A DNA stretch of 64,000 bases from an uncultured Rhodospirillales bacterium (GCA_913055735.1 CAJXKD010000002.1:310001-374000); one strand, 5' to 3'. Shown: positions 17,542 through 26,852, counted from the stretch's first letter. Program-made: numbers and translations. The notes: generated by a model from the letters alone, not told the origin.

Positions 17542-18321
17542 TCAGGCCGCGGTGCCGTTTGGAAGGCCACGGGCGACGAAAAACGGGTTCTTGAAGTTTT
17601 CCTTCCCGTATTCCAACGGCGCGCCATCCAGCGTCGTTACCGAACCACCGGCTGCGGCCAAGACGGCGTGTCCCGCGCCGGTGTCCCATTCGTGGGTGGG
17701 GCCCAATCTTGGGTACAAATCCGCTTCTCCGGCGGCGATCAGACAGAACTTGATGGAGCTTCCGGCGTTTCGTTCTTCGGCCACGTTGATGTCCTTGAGG
17801 AAGTCTTCTTCCGTGCTTCGATGCGATCGGCTGGTCATGACGACAAGTCCCGCGGGATTCGGGCTGCGCGCATGTATAGGGGTGGCCTCGTCGTTCTTGT
17901 CCTTATGGAAGGCTTTGCCCGCGCCTCCCCAGTAGGTTTGGTCGATGGCAGGCGCATGAACGATCCCGAAAACAGGTTCGAAATCATGAATAAGCGCGAT
18001 ATTCACGGTGAACTCGCCGGTCCGTTTGACGAATTCCTTGGTTCCGTCCAAGGCGTCCACCAGCCAAAAGGTGCCGGCAGAGACGTCCGGCCTGTGTCCG
18101 GCCGTATAGGCCTCCTCGGCAATGACCGGCACACTGGGGGTGAGCCGCGCCAACGTTTTCAGGATAATCGCTTCCGCTATTTCATCGGCCTGCGTGACGG
18201 GCGACTCGTCCTCTTTTGCCCGGACTTCGAAATCGGTCTCGTAAATTTTCATGATGTCGCGGCCCGCGGCACGCGCGGTGTCAAGCAGGTCGGCGATTTG
18301 GCTGTCGGGAGTTAGGGACAA
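17542..18321 (-). CDS. cysQ: 3'(2'),5'-bisphosphate nucleotidase CysQ
   Basis: Inositol-monophosphatase-fold enzyme that removes the 3' phosphate from PAP, a by-product of sulfate assimilation. Metal-binding residues are visible: Asp46 (PVTQADEIAE), Glu69/Glu70 (PVIAEE), and Asp89/Asp92 in VDALDGTKEF; the C-terminal GAGHAVLAAAGG motif is present. 259 residues is normal. The start codon is TTG at 18321 with GGAG about eleven bases upstream; no better alternative is available before the conserved region. No sulfate-assimilation genes are adjacent. Confidence 0.88.
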   Translation of the reverse strand: MSLTPDSQIADLLDTARAAGRDIMKIYETDFEVRAKEDESPVTQADEIAEAIILKTLARLTPSVPVIAEEAYTAGHRPDVSAGTFWLVDALDGTKEFVKRTGEFTVNIALIHDFEPVFGIVHAPAIDQTYWGGAGKAFHKDKNDEATPIHARSPNPAGLVVMTSRSHRSTEEDFLKDINVAEERNAGSSIKFCLIAAGEADLYPRLGPTHEWDTGAGHAVLAAAGGSVTTLDGAPLEYGKENFKNPFFVARGLPNGTAA

Positions 18322-18354
18322 AATAACGAGGCTCCGGAATATTTAGGCCAGGGA

Positions 18355-18822
18355 TTAAGGGTGGAGATGCTTAGCCGGCGGGTTGGCACCGATAAGGATA
18401 AACGCGATTTGACAGGGCTCTGATGTACGATTTGCCCATCCGTGCCACGTGCCGCGCTGTACCATGACGTCACCGGCTTTCATATGGACCTCTTTGTCGT
18501 CATCCAGCAACATGTCGCATTCACCGGACATGACGATGGCATAGTCGATGGTGTCGGTCCGGTGCATATAGGCGTCCTTGCCGGGCCGGAGTTCGAGGAT
18601 ACGAAAGACGGAACCTGTCGCGGGCGGCTCGATATCCAGGGTGCGTTCGGCGGGGTCGTCGCCGCCGTCGACTTCTGCGGGGGTGTCGTCGGTGACCCAA
18701 ATCAGGGTTTGCAGGTTTCCCGAGCGCAGTTGATGGACGTTCGTCATGACGGCATCGTCGTCGATGACGGCTTTGCCGTCGGCATCGTGGCCGGTCACAA
18801 TTCGGCGGATTTCAAGTGTCAT
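18355..18822 (-). CDS. Cupin-domain protein
   Basis: 155-residue single-domain cupin of unknown substrate. The C-terminal half holds both cupin motifs: HRTDTIDYAIVMSGE near residue 93 and GDVMVQRGTWHGWANR near residue 123, with histidines placed to bind a metal. Such proteins include small dioxygenases, isomerases and sensors. AGAG precedes the ATG at 18822; an in-frame codon at 18882 adds 20 unconserved residues. It is on the same strand as cysQ and the MEMO-AMMECR1 fusion, but the 118-base gap to the latter argues for its own promoter. Confidence 0.75.
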   Translation of the reverse strand: MTLEIRRIVTGHDADGKAVIDDDAVMTNVHQLRSGNLQTLIWVTDDTPAEVDGGDDPAERTLDIEPPATGSVFRILELRPGKDAYMHRTDTIDYAIVMSGECDMLLDDDKEVHMKAGDVMVQRGTWHGWANRTSEPCQIAFILIGANPPAKHLHP

Positions 18823-18940
18823 GGAACTCTCTGGGTAACGGGGTTGTGGCCGATAGCGAGCCTTTAACAAAAAAAGACGCACTTAGCCACACTTCCGGGC
18901 CACACTTTCGGCCAACCCGGCACGCCGCCGACTGTCGGGA

Positions 18941-20401
18941 TCAGACCCAGATTGTGCCGGGACTAGGCAATTCGGTGGAAGAGACGGATTCGGTTCGGAA
19001 CCGCCAAGCCCGGAGGGAATTCGACCAATATCCCTCGGGGAGGGAGGCTTTTCGTATCAAGTGCCAGAGGAATTCATCGGCCTTGGGGAACGCTTCCCAG
19101 ACAGCCGGAAGGAACACTCCCCTGTTGTGGCCTTCCTGAAGGACGATCCCATCCAGGCCGGGTTCGACCTGGCGGAGCAAATCCTCCCGGCTGGAAAACT
19201 TCAAGGCAACCGGTGCGCTCAGAACCGTAACGGAAATCGAGAGGTCGCCGTCGGCCAACTCGGCATGCGTGAGGGCGCCGAAGCGGGGGTCGCGGAAAGC
19301 GGCACGATACGCGTTCTCGGCGATGTCGGTCACGAGGGGCTGAACCGCTGTCAGCGTGCCGATACAGCCCCGAAGTTTGTCGTTCTTGTCGAGGGTCACG
19401 AACGACGCCCTTTCCGAACGCAGGGCAGGATCGAATTCTTCCAGCCGAGGCGCAAGAACTTCACCGGTTGATACGCCGAGCTTCACCGCCGTTGCCGCAA
19501 GGGCGAGGAGCGCGTCTCCGTGTTGGCGTAAAAGGTCCCGCGTCTTTGTCGTGTCGTCCGCGTCTTCGGTTGCCGTTTCTCGGTCTTCGACGAATATCCA
19601 GGCGCCGTATCCGACGACATGGTCCTTGCTGCCCGCGGTGTCGCCAGAATTGCGGATATCAACGGTAATTGGTTTCAATCCTTTTGCCTTGGCCAAGGAT
19701 AGCAATCCCCGGATGGAATGACGGCCACAGGCCTGCTCATCGCCCAACGCATGAGCGTCGAGATTTTCGATCGCTTGGCGCGTGGCCTCGTCGACCCGGC
19801 GGGCGGTGTCGTAGGGCAGGTAATGACTGAGGTCCGAACTGATCAAAATCAGCGTTTCAGGCCCACCCCACAATTTGTCCAAAACTTCGGCGACATCTTC
19901 CGGGCGTGCTTCGCCGACGATCATGGGCACGATGGCAAAGTCATCCAGCACGGTCTGAAGGAAAGGGAGGTGGACTTCGAGCGCATGGTCCTGCTGATGC
20001 GTGGCATCGAAAACGGACACTTGCGGGAGATCGATGATCTGCTCGATTGCCTGCGTGTCGATGGGAACGTCACCGAGGGGCGTCGAGAAGGCATTCGCGT
20101 CGGGAAGGGCAAGCCCGCGCACCGCAACCCGGTGACACGGACCCATCATTATGACCCGCTTGATACGGTCTCGTGCCGGCCGCAGCCGATTGTAGGCGGC
20201 TGCTGCGGTGAAACCGGAATAAATGTAGCCGGCATGCGGGGCGATGATGGCCTTGGGGACCGGCAACATCGTTGCCGCGTCGGCGTTTCTGCCCATTTCC
20301 TCGAGGTAATAGCGAACAGACGTCGCCAGTTCCGCAGGGTCCTCCGGGTAGAACATCCCGGCGACGGCGGCAGGTCTGGTGCGTTTCGCGATAGCTACCA
20401 T
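18941..20401 (-). CDS. AmmeMemoRadiSam system fusion: MEMO (protein B) + AMMECR1 (protein A)
   Basis: A 486-residue fusion. Residues about 1-270 are a MEMO domain, related to LigB-type non-haem iron dioxygenases, with candidate metal ligands in APHAGYIYSG, GPCHR and SSDLSHY. Residues about 290-486 are an AMMECR1 domain with its hallmark LRGCIGTL. These two proteins and one radical SAM enzyme co-occur widely in bacteria and archaea as the AmmeMemoRadiSam system, whose chemistry remains unsettled. Start is the ATG at 20401 with GGAG nine bases upstream; a GTG at 20416 is also in frame. It diverges from the radical SAM gene across 126 bases. Confidence 0.92.
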   Translation of the reverse strand: MVAIAKRTRPAAVAGMFYPEDPAELATSVRYYLEEMGRNADAATMLPVPKAIIAPHAGYIYSGFTAAAAYNRLRPARDRIKRVIMMGPCHRVAVRGLALPDANAFSTPLGDVPIDTQAIEQIIDLPQVSVFDATHQQDHALEVHLPFLQTVLDDFAIVPMIVGEARPEDVAEVLDKLWGGPETLILISSDLSHYLPYDTARRVDEATRQAIENLDAHALGDEQACGRHSIRGLLSLAKAKGLKPITVDIRNSGDTAGSKDHVVGYGAWIFVEDRETATEDADDTTKTRDLLRQHGDALLALAATAVKLGVSTGEVLAPRLEEFDPALRSERASFVTLDKNDKLRGCIGTLTAVQPLVTDIAENAYRAAFRDPRFGALTHAELADGDLSISVTVLSAPVALKFSSREDLLRQVEPGLDGIVLQEGHNRGVFLPAVWEAFPKADEFLWHLIRKASLPEGYWSNSLRAWRFRTESVSSTELPSPGTIWV

Positions 20402-20527
20402 GGCATTCTTCTCCACCTAGTATATATAATAGGCATTGGCCGATCCGCTGTATATCGCCGCAAAAAAAGTTGCGGCCCATTAGGCCGGTTTTGACCGCAA
20501 CAGCGTGAAATTTTGAGGCCGTTGAAA
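20402..20527. promoter_or_regulatory. Shared divergent region of the AmmeMemoRadiSam genes
   Basis: A 126-base divergent intergenic region with a conspicuous AT tract (TATATATAATA around 20421-20431) close to the MEMO-AMMECR1 start. On the minus strand it contains TATTATATAT, a plausible -10. The arrangement suggests coordinated expression of the two halves of the system. I could not assign -35 boxes with confidence. Confidence 0.4.
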
Positions 20528-21628
20528 ATGAACCGAGACATTAAATTAGACGCATTTCCGACGTCCTACTGGCACGCGCTGGAGGACGGGCGGGTTCAAT
20601 GCGACGTGTGCCCCCGTTTCTGCAAGTTGCGCGAGGGGCAGCGCGGTCTGTGTTTCGTGCGCGCCTGCGAGGGAGGCGAAATTGTCCTCACCACCTATGG
20701 ACGCTCTTCCGGGTTCTGCATTGACCCGATCGAGAAGAAACCGCTCAATCATTTCCTACCGGGCACACCGGTGCTGTCCTTCGGCACGGCGGGGTGCAAC
20801 CTGACCTGCAAGTTCTGCCAGAACTGGGATATCAGCAAGTCGCGGGAGTTCGATCGGCTACAGGATCAGGCAACGCCCGAGATGATCGCCGAGGCCGCTG
20901 CGGCCACCGGCTGCCGTAGTGTCGCGTTCACTTACAACGATCCCGTCATTTTTATGGAGTACGCGATCGATGTCGCGAAGGCGTGCCATGAACGCGATAT
21001 CAAGACGGTCGCGGTGTCTGCTGGATATATGTGTCCGGAGCCGCGCGCCGAATTTTATCGCCACATCGATGCCGTCAATATCGATCTCAAGGCCTTCACC
21101 GAAGAGTTTTATCAAGACTTATGTACGGGGCATCTCGATGCGGTGCTCGATACGCTGATCTATCTCGTGCACGAGACCGACGTGTGGGTGGAGATCACGA
21201 CCCTTCTCATTCCGGGCAAGAACGATTCCGAGGCCGAGATCGCGGAACTCTCGGCCTGGGTGATGGAGCATCTCGGTCCCGATGTGCCGCTTCATTTCTC
21301 CGCCTTTCATCCGGATTGGAAGATGCGTGACATCCCGGCGACACCGGCGGAAAGCCTGCACCGGGCAAGGGCGGTGGCACGCAAGGCGGGGATACATCAC
21401 GTCTACCTCGGTAACATCCATGATTTCGACGGTTCCAGCACCTATTGCAGCAATCACAATTGCGGCCAGCTCCTGATCGGTCGCGATTGGTACGAGCTGT
21501 CGACCTGGAACCTCACCGCCGACGGCAAATGCAACCGCTGCGGTGCCAAGGCGCCGGGCGCCTTCGACGCGCAGCCTGGAACTTGGGGGGCAAAGCGGCA
21601 ACCGGTACACATGCGGGTGCCGGCCTAG
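20528..21628 (+). CDS. AmmeMemoRadiSam system radical SAM enzyme
   Basis: 366-residue radical SAM protein. The [4Fe-4S] cysteines are Cys90, Cys94 and Cys97 (CNLTCKFC). Two further cysteine sets stand out: an N-terminal group (Cys25, 28, 32, 42) and a C-terminal group (Cys307, 312, 335, 338), which may bind extra clusters or zinc. The IDPIEKKPLNHFLPGTPVLSFG context is typical of the PflA-like AmmeMemoRadiSam family. The ATG at 20528 has GAGG nine bases upstream; an in-frame TTG at 20513 overlaps that site and is rejected. The reaction is unknown. Confidence 0.93.
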   Translation: MNRDIKLDAFPTSYWHALEDGRVQCDVCPRFCKLREGQRGLCFVRACEGGEIVLTTYGRSSGFCIDPIEKKPLNHFLPGTPVLSFGTAGCNLTCKFCQNWDISKSREFDRLQDQATPEMIAEAAAATGCRSVAFTYNDPVIFMEYAIDVAKACHERDIKTVAVSAGYMCPEPRAEFYRHIDAVNIDLKAFTEEFYQDLCTGHLDAVLDTLIYLVHETDVWVEITTLLIPGKNDSEAEIAELSAWVMEHLGPDVPLHFSAFHPDWKMRDIPATPAESLHRARAVARKAGIHHVYLGNIHDFDGSSTYCSNHNCGQLLIGRDWYELSTWNLTADGKCNRCGAKAPGAFDAQPGTWGAKRQPVHMRVPA

Positions 21629-21729
21629 TTTGGTTCCACCGAACGGGCGGTCCCCAGATAATTTCATGAACGGCCAGGCCAAGTGTGCTACATGGGCTGG
21701 AAATGCCCGCCGTTCCACCGGAAATTTCT

Positions 21730-22689
21730 ATGCATTTTCCCGCCTGGCTCAAATTCGCGCTCAAGTTTCTTCTGTCGGCGGTCCTGATCGGGGTTCTGCT
21801 TCGGACGGTGGATCTTGCGGCGATGGGGCGGCATCTTGCGGATGTGTCTTTGGGGCCGATCGTTCTGGTCTTGCTGATTTTTGCCGTACTGGTTGTCAGT
21901 AACGCCGTCAGATGGGCCGTTGTGATGAAGGCGATCGATGCCACATTGCCCTTCGCCAAGGTTCTCGAAATTCTTTACATCGGTACATTCTTCAATCAGA
22001 CCCTGCCGTCCGCGGTCGGTGGCGATGCAGTGCGTATGTATCTGGCCCGGAAGGCGGGGCTCAGCATCCTTGGCGCGGTGAACGGCGTGATGTTGGAGCG
22101 GGCGGTTGCGCTGATCGGGCTGATCGTTCTTGTCGTCGCCGTGCAGCCGTTACTGCTGGCCCGCATCGGCGACAATCCGGCGAAATGGTTTTTTCCGGTA
22201 TTGGCGGGACTTTCCGTCGTTGGCCTGATTTTTTTGATGCTGCTCGACCGGCTCCCGGAAGGTTTCAGGAAATGGCGTCTCGTGCGCGGCGTCGCGCACT
22301 TGGCCCAGGATACGCGGCGTCTTTTCCTCAACCCCGTGAGAGCCGTTCAGGCTGTCGCCCTTGGCGTGGTCGGCAATGTTCTTATTTCGCTGATCGTTTA
22401 TTTACTGGCACGGGATTTGAACATCCCGGTGTCGGTGGTCGACTGTCTGGTTCTGGTTCCACCTGTCGTTTTAATAACGACCATTCCCGTTTCCATCGCC
22501 GGCTGGGGCGTGCGTGAAGGGGCGATGGTGGGAGCATTCGCTTTCGTCGGCGTCGGCAATGAAAGCGCTTTGGTCCTGTCTCTGCTATTCGGCGTGGTGA
22601 TCGCGGTGGTGAGCTTGCCGGGCGGCCTCGTTTGGCTAGCTAGCGGCTATTCCCGCAAGGACGTCGAGCGGGAGACCTCGGCGCGCTGA
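21730..22689 (+). CDS. UPF0104/lysylphosphatidylglycerol-synthase-TM family membrane protein
   Basis: 319-residue integral membrane protein with seven or eight hydrophobic segments (for example FLLSAVLIGVLL, IVLVLLIFAVLVV, ALIGLIVLVVAV, VVIAVVSLPGGLVWLA). The motif TFFNQTLPSAVGGDAVRMYLA is the family signature shared with YbhN and the flippase half of MprF. Relatives act in lipid or polyprenyl-linked precursor handling; there is no soluble aminoacyl-transferase domain here. The ATG at 21730 (GGA eight bases upstream) is preferred; in-frame starts at 21703 and 21685 are possible. It follows the radical SAM gene by about 100 bases. Confidence 0.82.
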   Translation: MHFPAWLKFALKFLLSAVLIGVLLRTVDLAAMGRHLADVSLGPIVLVLLIFAVLVVSNAVRWAVVMKAIDATLPFAKVLEILYIGTFFNQTLPSAVGGDAVRMYLARKAGLSILGAVNGVMLERAVALIGLIVLVVAVQPLLLARIGDNPAKWFFPVLAGLSVVGLIFLMLLDRLPEGFRKWRLVRGVAHLAQDTRRLFLNPVRAVQAVALGVVGNVLISLIVYLLARDLNIPVSVVDCLVLVPPVVLITTIPVSIAGWGVREGAMVGAFAFVGVGNESALVLSLLFGVVIAVVSLPGGLVWLASGYSRKDVERETSAR

Positions 22690-22836
22690 AATTTACACGC
22701 ACCCCGCGGTACACTAATGTTTGTCTTGCAGCTGTGGCCTTTCCAAGCCCACCATATCCTGCTCCATTGGGCGCCAGAACGACATTCGTAGTTAAGCAAC
22801 AATCGTAATTCTCTGACGGACGAAAAGAGGAAACAG

Positions 22837-24360
22837 ATGAAAATCTCCTTCGATAAACCGGGTGTACCGGCGACCGGTGTTGCCGTGGTGTTTGCGACCA
22901 GCGGCGGCAAATTGTCGTCCACGGCGGAAAAGCTCGATAAGAAAACCAGCGGCGCTATCAAACGCGCGATCAAGAGCGGCGATTTCAACGGCGATGCGGA
23001 ACAGTTGTTGAATATTCTGGCGCCTGTCGGAACGCGCCTCGACGCCATTTTGGTGGTGGGGCTCGGCAAGCCCGGGGATATCCGCGAGCTCGGCGCGCAG
23101 AAAGCGGGCGGGCAAATCTACGCCGCAACGGCACGGGCTCAGAAAGGCTCTGCGACCGTCGCCGTGGATGAGATCGAGGGGAGCTCCGTGGTCGCGTCCG
23201 AGATGGCGGCGCAAATGGGGTTTGGCGCGCTGCTGCGGTCTTACCGGTTCGATAAATATCGGACCAAGGAGAAGCCGACCGCCAAGCCGAAACTGAAAGC
23301 AATTAGTTTCATGGTGCCCGAAGGCGCTGCGGCGAGAAAGCAATTCGGAAAACTAAGCAAGGTCGCCGATGGGGTGTTCCTTACCCGCGACCTCGTATCC
23401 GAGCCGGCCAACGTGATCTATCCGGAAACGCTCGCCAAGCAGGCAAAGAGCCTCGAGAAGGTGGGCGTCAAAGTCGAGGTTTTGGGCGTCGCGCAGATGA
23501 AGCGTCTCGGCATGGGCGCGCTGCTCGGCGTCGGTCAGGGCAGCGTCAATGAGCCGCGTCTCGTTGTCATGCAATGGAACGGCGCCCCTGCAAGCAGGGG
23601 CCAGGGCGGTAAGGGCAAGAAGAAAGAGGCGCCCATCGCCTTTGTCGGTAAGGGTGTCACATTCGACACCGGCGGCATTTCCATCAAACCGGCCGCCAAC
23701 ATGGAAGACATGAAATGGGACATGGGCGGTGCCGGCGTGGTGATCGGGCTTATGCGGGCGCTGGCTGGACGCAAGGCGAAAGTGAATGCTGTCGGCATTG
23801 TCGGCCTCGTCGAGAACATGCCGTCCGGCTCCGCGCAGCGTCCCGGCGACATCGTCACCTCGATGTCGGGTCAGACCATCGAAGTGCTGAACACCGATGC
23901 CGAGGGCCGGTTGGTCCTCGCGGATGCGCTGTGGTACTGCAAGGACCGTTTCAAACCCAAGTTCATGATCGATCTCGCGACACTCACGGGCGCGATCATC
24001 GTCAGTCTCGCCGATCAGTATGCGGGCTTGTTCTCGAACGACGACAAGTTGTGTGAACAACTTACCAAGTCGGGTGAGGTGGTGAACGAAAAAGTATGGC
24101 GCATGCCGCTCGGGGACGCGTACGACAAGATGATCAACTCGGATGCCGCCGACATGAAGAACATCGGAAACCGCGGCGGCGGGAGCATCACCGCGGCGCA
24201 ATTCCTGCAACGCTTCGTCGACAAAACGCCCTGGGCGCATCTCGACATTGCCGGGGTGACATGGTCCAAGGCGGATGCGCCGACCGTGCCCAAGGGCGGC
24301 ACCGCCTTCGGTGTGCGGCTGCTCGACCGCTTGGTAGCGGACTACTACGAGAAAAAGTAA
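22837..24360 (+). CDS. pepA: Leucyl aminopeptidase
   Basis: M17 cytosolic aminopeptidase, a two-metal enzyme releasing N-terminal amino acids; in E. coli it also binds DNA. The 507-residue protein contains the catalytic NTDAEGRLVLADAL motif and the metal-binding GKGVTFDTGGISIKP stretch, with the variable N-terminal domain before residue 170. AGAGG lies before the ATG. pepA and holC are normally neighbours; here a SIMPL gene on the opposite strand separates them. Confidence 0.95.
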   Translation: MKISFDKPGVPATGVAVVFATSGGKLSSTAEKLDKKTSGAIKRAIKSGDFNGDAEQLLNILAPVGTRLDAILVVGLGKPGDIRELGAQKAGGQIYAATARAQKGSATVAVDEIEGSSVVASEMAAQMGFGALLRSYRFDKYRTKEKPTAKPKLKAISFMVPEGAAARKQFGKLSKVADGVFLTRDLVSEPANVIYPETLAKQAKSLEKVGVKVEVLGVAQMKRLGMGALLGVGQGSVNEPRLVVMQWNGAPASRGQGGKGKKKEAPIAFVGKGVTFDTGGISIKPAANMEDMKWDMGGAGVVIGLMRALAGRKAKVNAVGIVGLVENMPSGSAQRPGDIVTSMSGQTIEVLNTDAEGRLVLADALWYCKDRFKPKFMIDLATLTGAIIVSLADQYAGLFSNDDKLCEQLTKSGEVVNEKVWRMPLGDAYDKMINSDAADMKNIGNRGGGSITAAQFLQRFVDKTPWAHLDIAGVTWSKADAPTVPKGGTAFGVRLLDRLVADYYEKK

Positions 24361-24363
24361 CCG

Positions 24364-25059
24364 CTAATCGATCTCGAATACCGCCGAGATATTGGCGCGC
24401 ACCTCCTGTTCGCCCGCGGCGATCGGGACGTCGCGCACCATGGCTTTTTCGCTGACGGCGAGCATGGGGCGGGGCGCAACCTGGATCGACGCTTCCGATA
24501 GCGACAGCACCGGGCCGACATCGACGTCGAGTTCCTCAGCATAAAGGGCGGCGCGGCGTTTTGCATCTTGAACGGCCAGTTTGCGGGCTTCGTCGCGGAG
24601 CTTACCGGGATCGGCGAAGGTCAAATTCGGGCCGGAGATCTGATTGGCGCCAGCTTGCACCAAGGCATCCAGCAATTCGCCGGTTTTATCCAGGTCGCGG
24701 ACACGGATGGACAGTCTGTTCTCGACGCGATAACCGGTGATCTTTGGCGCGCTGCCATCGCGGGGGCGGTCGAACACCGGTGACACATTGACACCCGCGG
24801 TCCGGATATCGCGGTCATCGACATCGACACGGTCCAAGACGCCGACCAACTGCTCGGTGGCCTTGCTGTTCGCGGAAAGAGCTTGCGCGGCGGTCTTGTC
24901 CTGGGTGACCACGCCGGTGCCGATGACCGCCATATCCGGCCGTGCGGCGACAATGCCTTCGCCCTGAACGGCGATTGTCCGTGGCAGTGCATCATCGGCC
25001 GCCCAGACCGGGCTTGCCAGCAGCACGAGGGGAACAAACAGGGACAGCATCTTTTTCAT
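24364..25059 (-). CDS. SIMPL (DUF541) domain periplasmic protein
   Basis: 231-residue secreted protein of the SIMPL/DUF541 family, whose members form oligomeric barrels and have been linked to oxidative stress or signalling; the function here is unknown. The signal peptide (MKKMLSLFVPLVLLASPVWA) is followed by the family N-terminus TIAVQGEGIVAARPDMA. The ATG at 25059 has AGGAG eight bases upstream, so the longer in-frame start at 25098 is unlikely. It lies antisense between pepA and holC, three bases after the pepA stop. Confidence 0.85.
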   Translation of the reverse strand: MKKMLSLFVPLVLLASPVWAADDALPRTIAVQGEGIVAARPDMAVIGTGVVTQDKTAAQALSANSKATEQLVGVLDRVDVDDRDIRTAGVNVSPVFDRPRDGSAPKITGYRVENRLSIRVRDLDKTGELLDALVQAGANQISGPNLTFADPGKLRDEARKLAVQDAKRRAALYAEELDVDVGPVLSLSEASIQVAPRPMLAVSEKAMVRDVPIAAGEQEVRANISAVFEID

Positions 25060-25163
25060 GAGGGACTTCTCCTGAAAACGCGTTTGCGTCATGATCATGG
25101 ACCAGAAACAAAGTCACGGAATAAAGGCATCAATGTGATGAACAAAGGGAATTTTGTGCCGCG

Positions 25164-25616
25164 ATGACCGATATCGCCTTCTATCACCTGCAGCGATCCA
25201 ATCTGGAAGCGGTATTGCCGAAACTGTTGGGACGGACAATGGACGCCGGAAAGCGCGCGGTGGTGATCGCCGCGTCGGAAGAACGGGCCGAATCCCTCAA
25301 TTCTCTGTTGTGGGCGCAGGACCCCGGCGGCTGGCTGCCGCACGGCAGCGCAACGGACGGCCATGCCGAAGATCAGCCTATTTGGCTGACCACCAAGGAC
25401 GAGAACCCCAATAACGCCACCTTCCTCTTTCTTACCGACGGCGTTTCGGGGGCTTCCCTCGAGGGCTACGAACGGTGCTTCGATCTGTTCGATGGCCGGG
25501 ACGAGGATGCGGTGGCCGCGGCCCGGCAGCGCTGGAAAACACTCAAATCCGAGGGACACGATCTAACCTATTGGCAGCAGAACGAGCAGGGAAAATGGGA
25601 GGAAAAGGCGGGATAA
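25164..25616 (+). CDS. holC: DNA polymerase III subunit chi
   Basis: Chi links the clamp-loader (via psi) to single-stranded DNA binding protein at the replication fork. The 150-residue product begins MTDIAFYHLQRSNLEAVLPKLL and contains EERAESLNSLLWAQDPGGWLPHG, both typical of alphaproteobacterial HolC. Its place near pepA is conserved. The region before it overlaps the upstream area of the SIMPL gene, so the two promoters are divergent. Confidence 0.92.
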   Translation: MTDIAFYHLQRSNLEAVLPKLLGRTMDAGKRAVVIAASEERAESLNSLLWAQDPGGWLPHGSATDGHAEDQPIWLTTKDENPNNATFLFLTDGVSGASLEGYERCFDLFDGRDEDAVAAARQRWKTLKSEGHDLTYWQQNEQGKWEEKAG

Positions 25617-25668
25617 CCGGCTCATCCCATAAACCTGGGGATAAGGTCAGGAAATTCCTGTCAAGTGG

Positions 25669-25697
25669 TTGCCACTGCCAGGCGATGCGTATATAAG
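25669..25697 (+). promoter_or_regulatory. Sigma-70-type promoter of ndk
   Basis: TTGCCA at 25669-25674 and TATAAG at 25692-25697, separated by exactly 17 bases; each hexamer matches the housekeeping consensus at five of six positions. It is placed 86 bases before the ndk start, in the 166-base gap after holC. Confidence 0.6.
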
Positions 25698-25782
25698 GCG
25701 CCGGTTTTCGGGGGTAAGACGGCAGAAAGCCGGCCAAGTCCTTTCCGAGCATCTTCTTGAGGCAACAGCGAGAATCGAGGCT

Positions 25783-26205
25783 ATGGCCATCGAGCGCACT
25801 TTATCCATTATCAAACCCGACGCCACACGACGTAACCTAACCGGCAAGATCAACGCCCGGTTCGAGGACGCCGGTTTGCGCATCGTTGCGCAGCGTCGCA
25901 TCCGCCTGACCCGTGAGCAGGCAGAAAAATTCTATGACGTCCATGCCGAGCGGGCGTTCTTTAGCGACCTGTGCGAGTTCATGTGCTCGGGACCGGTCGT
26001 GGTCCAGGTTCTGGAAGGTGAGGACGCTATCGCCAAGAACCGCGAGATCATGGGCGCCACCAACCCGGCCAACGCCGATGAGGGGACGATCCGTAAGGAT
26101 TTCGCCGAAAGCGTCGAGGCCAACTCGGTGCACGGGTCCGACGCCCCGGGAACGGCGGCGCGGGAAATCGCCTTCTTCTTCGCTGAAACCGAAATCGTCG
26201 GTTAA
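25783..26205 (+). CDS. ndk: Nucleoside diphosphate kinase
   Basis: Transfers the gamma phosphate of ATP to nucleoside diphosphates through a phosphohistidine. 140 residues, starting [17 protein letters not shown]. The active-site histidine is in [14 protein letters not shown] near residue 117. The ATG at 25783 gives the standard N-terminus; the longer in-frame ORF from 25669 covers the promoter and is rejected. It is monocistronic, with a promoter upstream and an intrinsic terminator downstream that extends into the end of convergent purN. Confidence 0.97.
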   Translation: MAIERTLSIIKPDATRRNLTGKINARFEDAGLRIVAQRRIRLTREQAEKFYDVHAERAFFSDLCEFMCSGPVVVQVLEGEDAIAKNREIMGATNPANADEGTIRKDFAESVEANSVHGSDAPGTAAREIAFFFAETEIVG

Positions 26206-26210
26206 GCTAT

Positions 26211-26852
26211 TTAATTCGCAGGATTGATCAGCGCCGTGTCGGGAGACACGGCGTTTTCGATCGCCACCCGGTCTCCTGCGACCCGTATCCGTCCGTCAGC
26301 AATCAAGCGAACCGCCAAGGGATAGATTTTGTGTTCCTCGGCAAGGACGCGCTTGGCCAAATCGTCCGGCGTATCGTCGGCGTGAATAGGAACGGCGGCC
26401 TGCACGATGATCGGACCGTCATCCATGGCCGGCCGGACGAAATGAACGGTGCAGCCCGAAAACCGGACGCCCGCCTCGATGGCGCGCTCGTGGGTATGCA
26501 GTCCTTTGAAAGCGGGCAACAACGACGGATGAATGTTGATCAGCCGGTCGCGCCAGCGGCTGACGAAATTATCGGTCAGGATGCGCATGAAGCCCGCGAG
26601 GCACACCAGATCGATACCGGCATCGGCGAGAAGAGCGTGTAACGCATCCTCGAAGCTTTCGCGGTCCTCGAAATTTTTATGGTCGAGCACGGCTGTCTCG
26701 ATCCCGGCCTCTTCGGCACGTTGCAGTCCCTGAACGTCAGGCACATTGGAAACCACCTTCACGATCTCAGCATGCAAGTCGCCGGATTTCTGCGCGTCGA
26801 TCAACGACTGCAGATTGCTTCCCCGTCCGGAAATGAGAACGGCGGCTTTCAT
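26211..26852 (-). CDS. purN: Phosphoribosylglycinamide formyltransferase
   Basis: Third step of purine synthesis, formylating GAR with 10-formyl-THF. The 213-residue protein shows [15 protein letters not shown] at the N-terminus, catalytic Asn and His in [13 protein letters not shown], and the conserved Asp in [10 protein letters not shown]. The ATG at 26852 overlaps the purM stop (ATGA), so the two are coupled. Its 3' end carries the ndk terminator palindrome, which encodes part of the sequence near [11 protein letters not shown]. Confidence 0.95.
   Translation of the reverse strand: MKAAVLISGRGSNLQSLIDAQKSGDLHAEIVKVVSNVPDVQGLQRAEEAGIETAVLDHKNFEDRESFEDALHALLADAGIDLVCLAGFMRILTDNFVSRWRDRLINIHPSLLPAFKGLHTHERAIEAGVRFSGCTVHFVRPAMDDGPIIVQAAVPIHADDTPDDLAKRVLAEEHKIYPLAVRLIADGRIRVAGDRVAIENAVSPDTALINPAN
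26232..26257 (+). terminator. Intrinsic terminator of ndk, inside the purN 3' end
   Basis: Perfect 9-bp stem CGCCGTGTC against GACACGGCG, loop GGGA, followed by TTTT on the plus strand, 26 bases after the ndk stop. The whole structure lies within the last codons of purN on the other strand. Confidence 0.75.
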
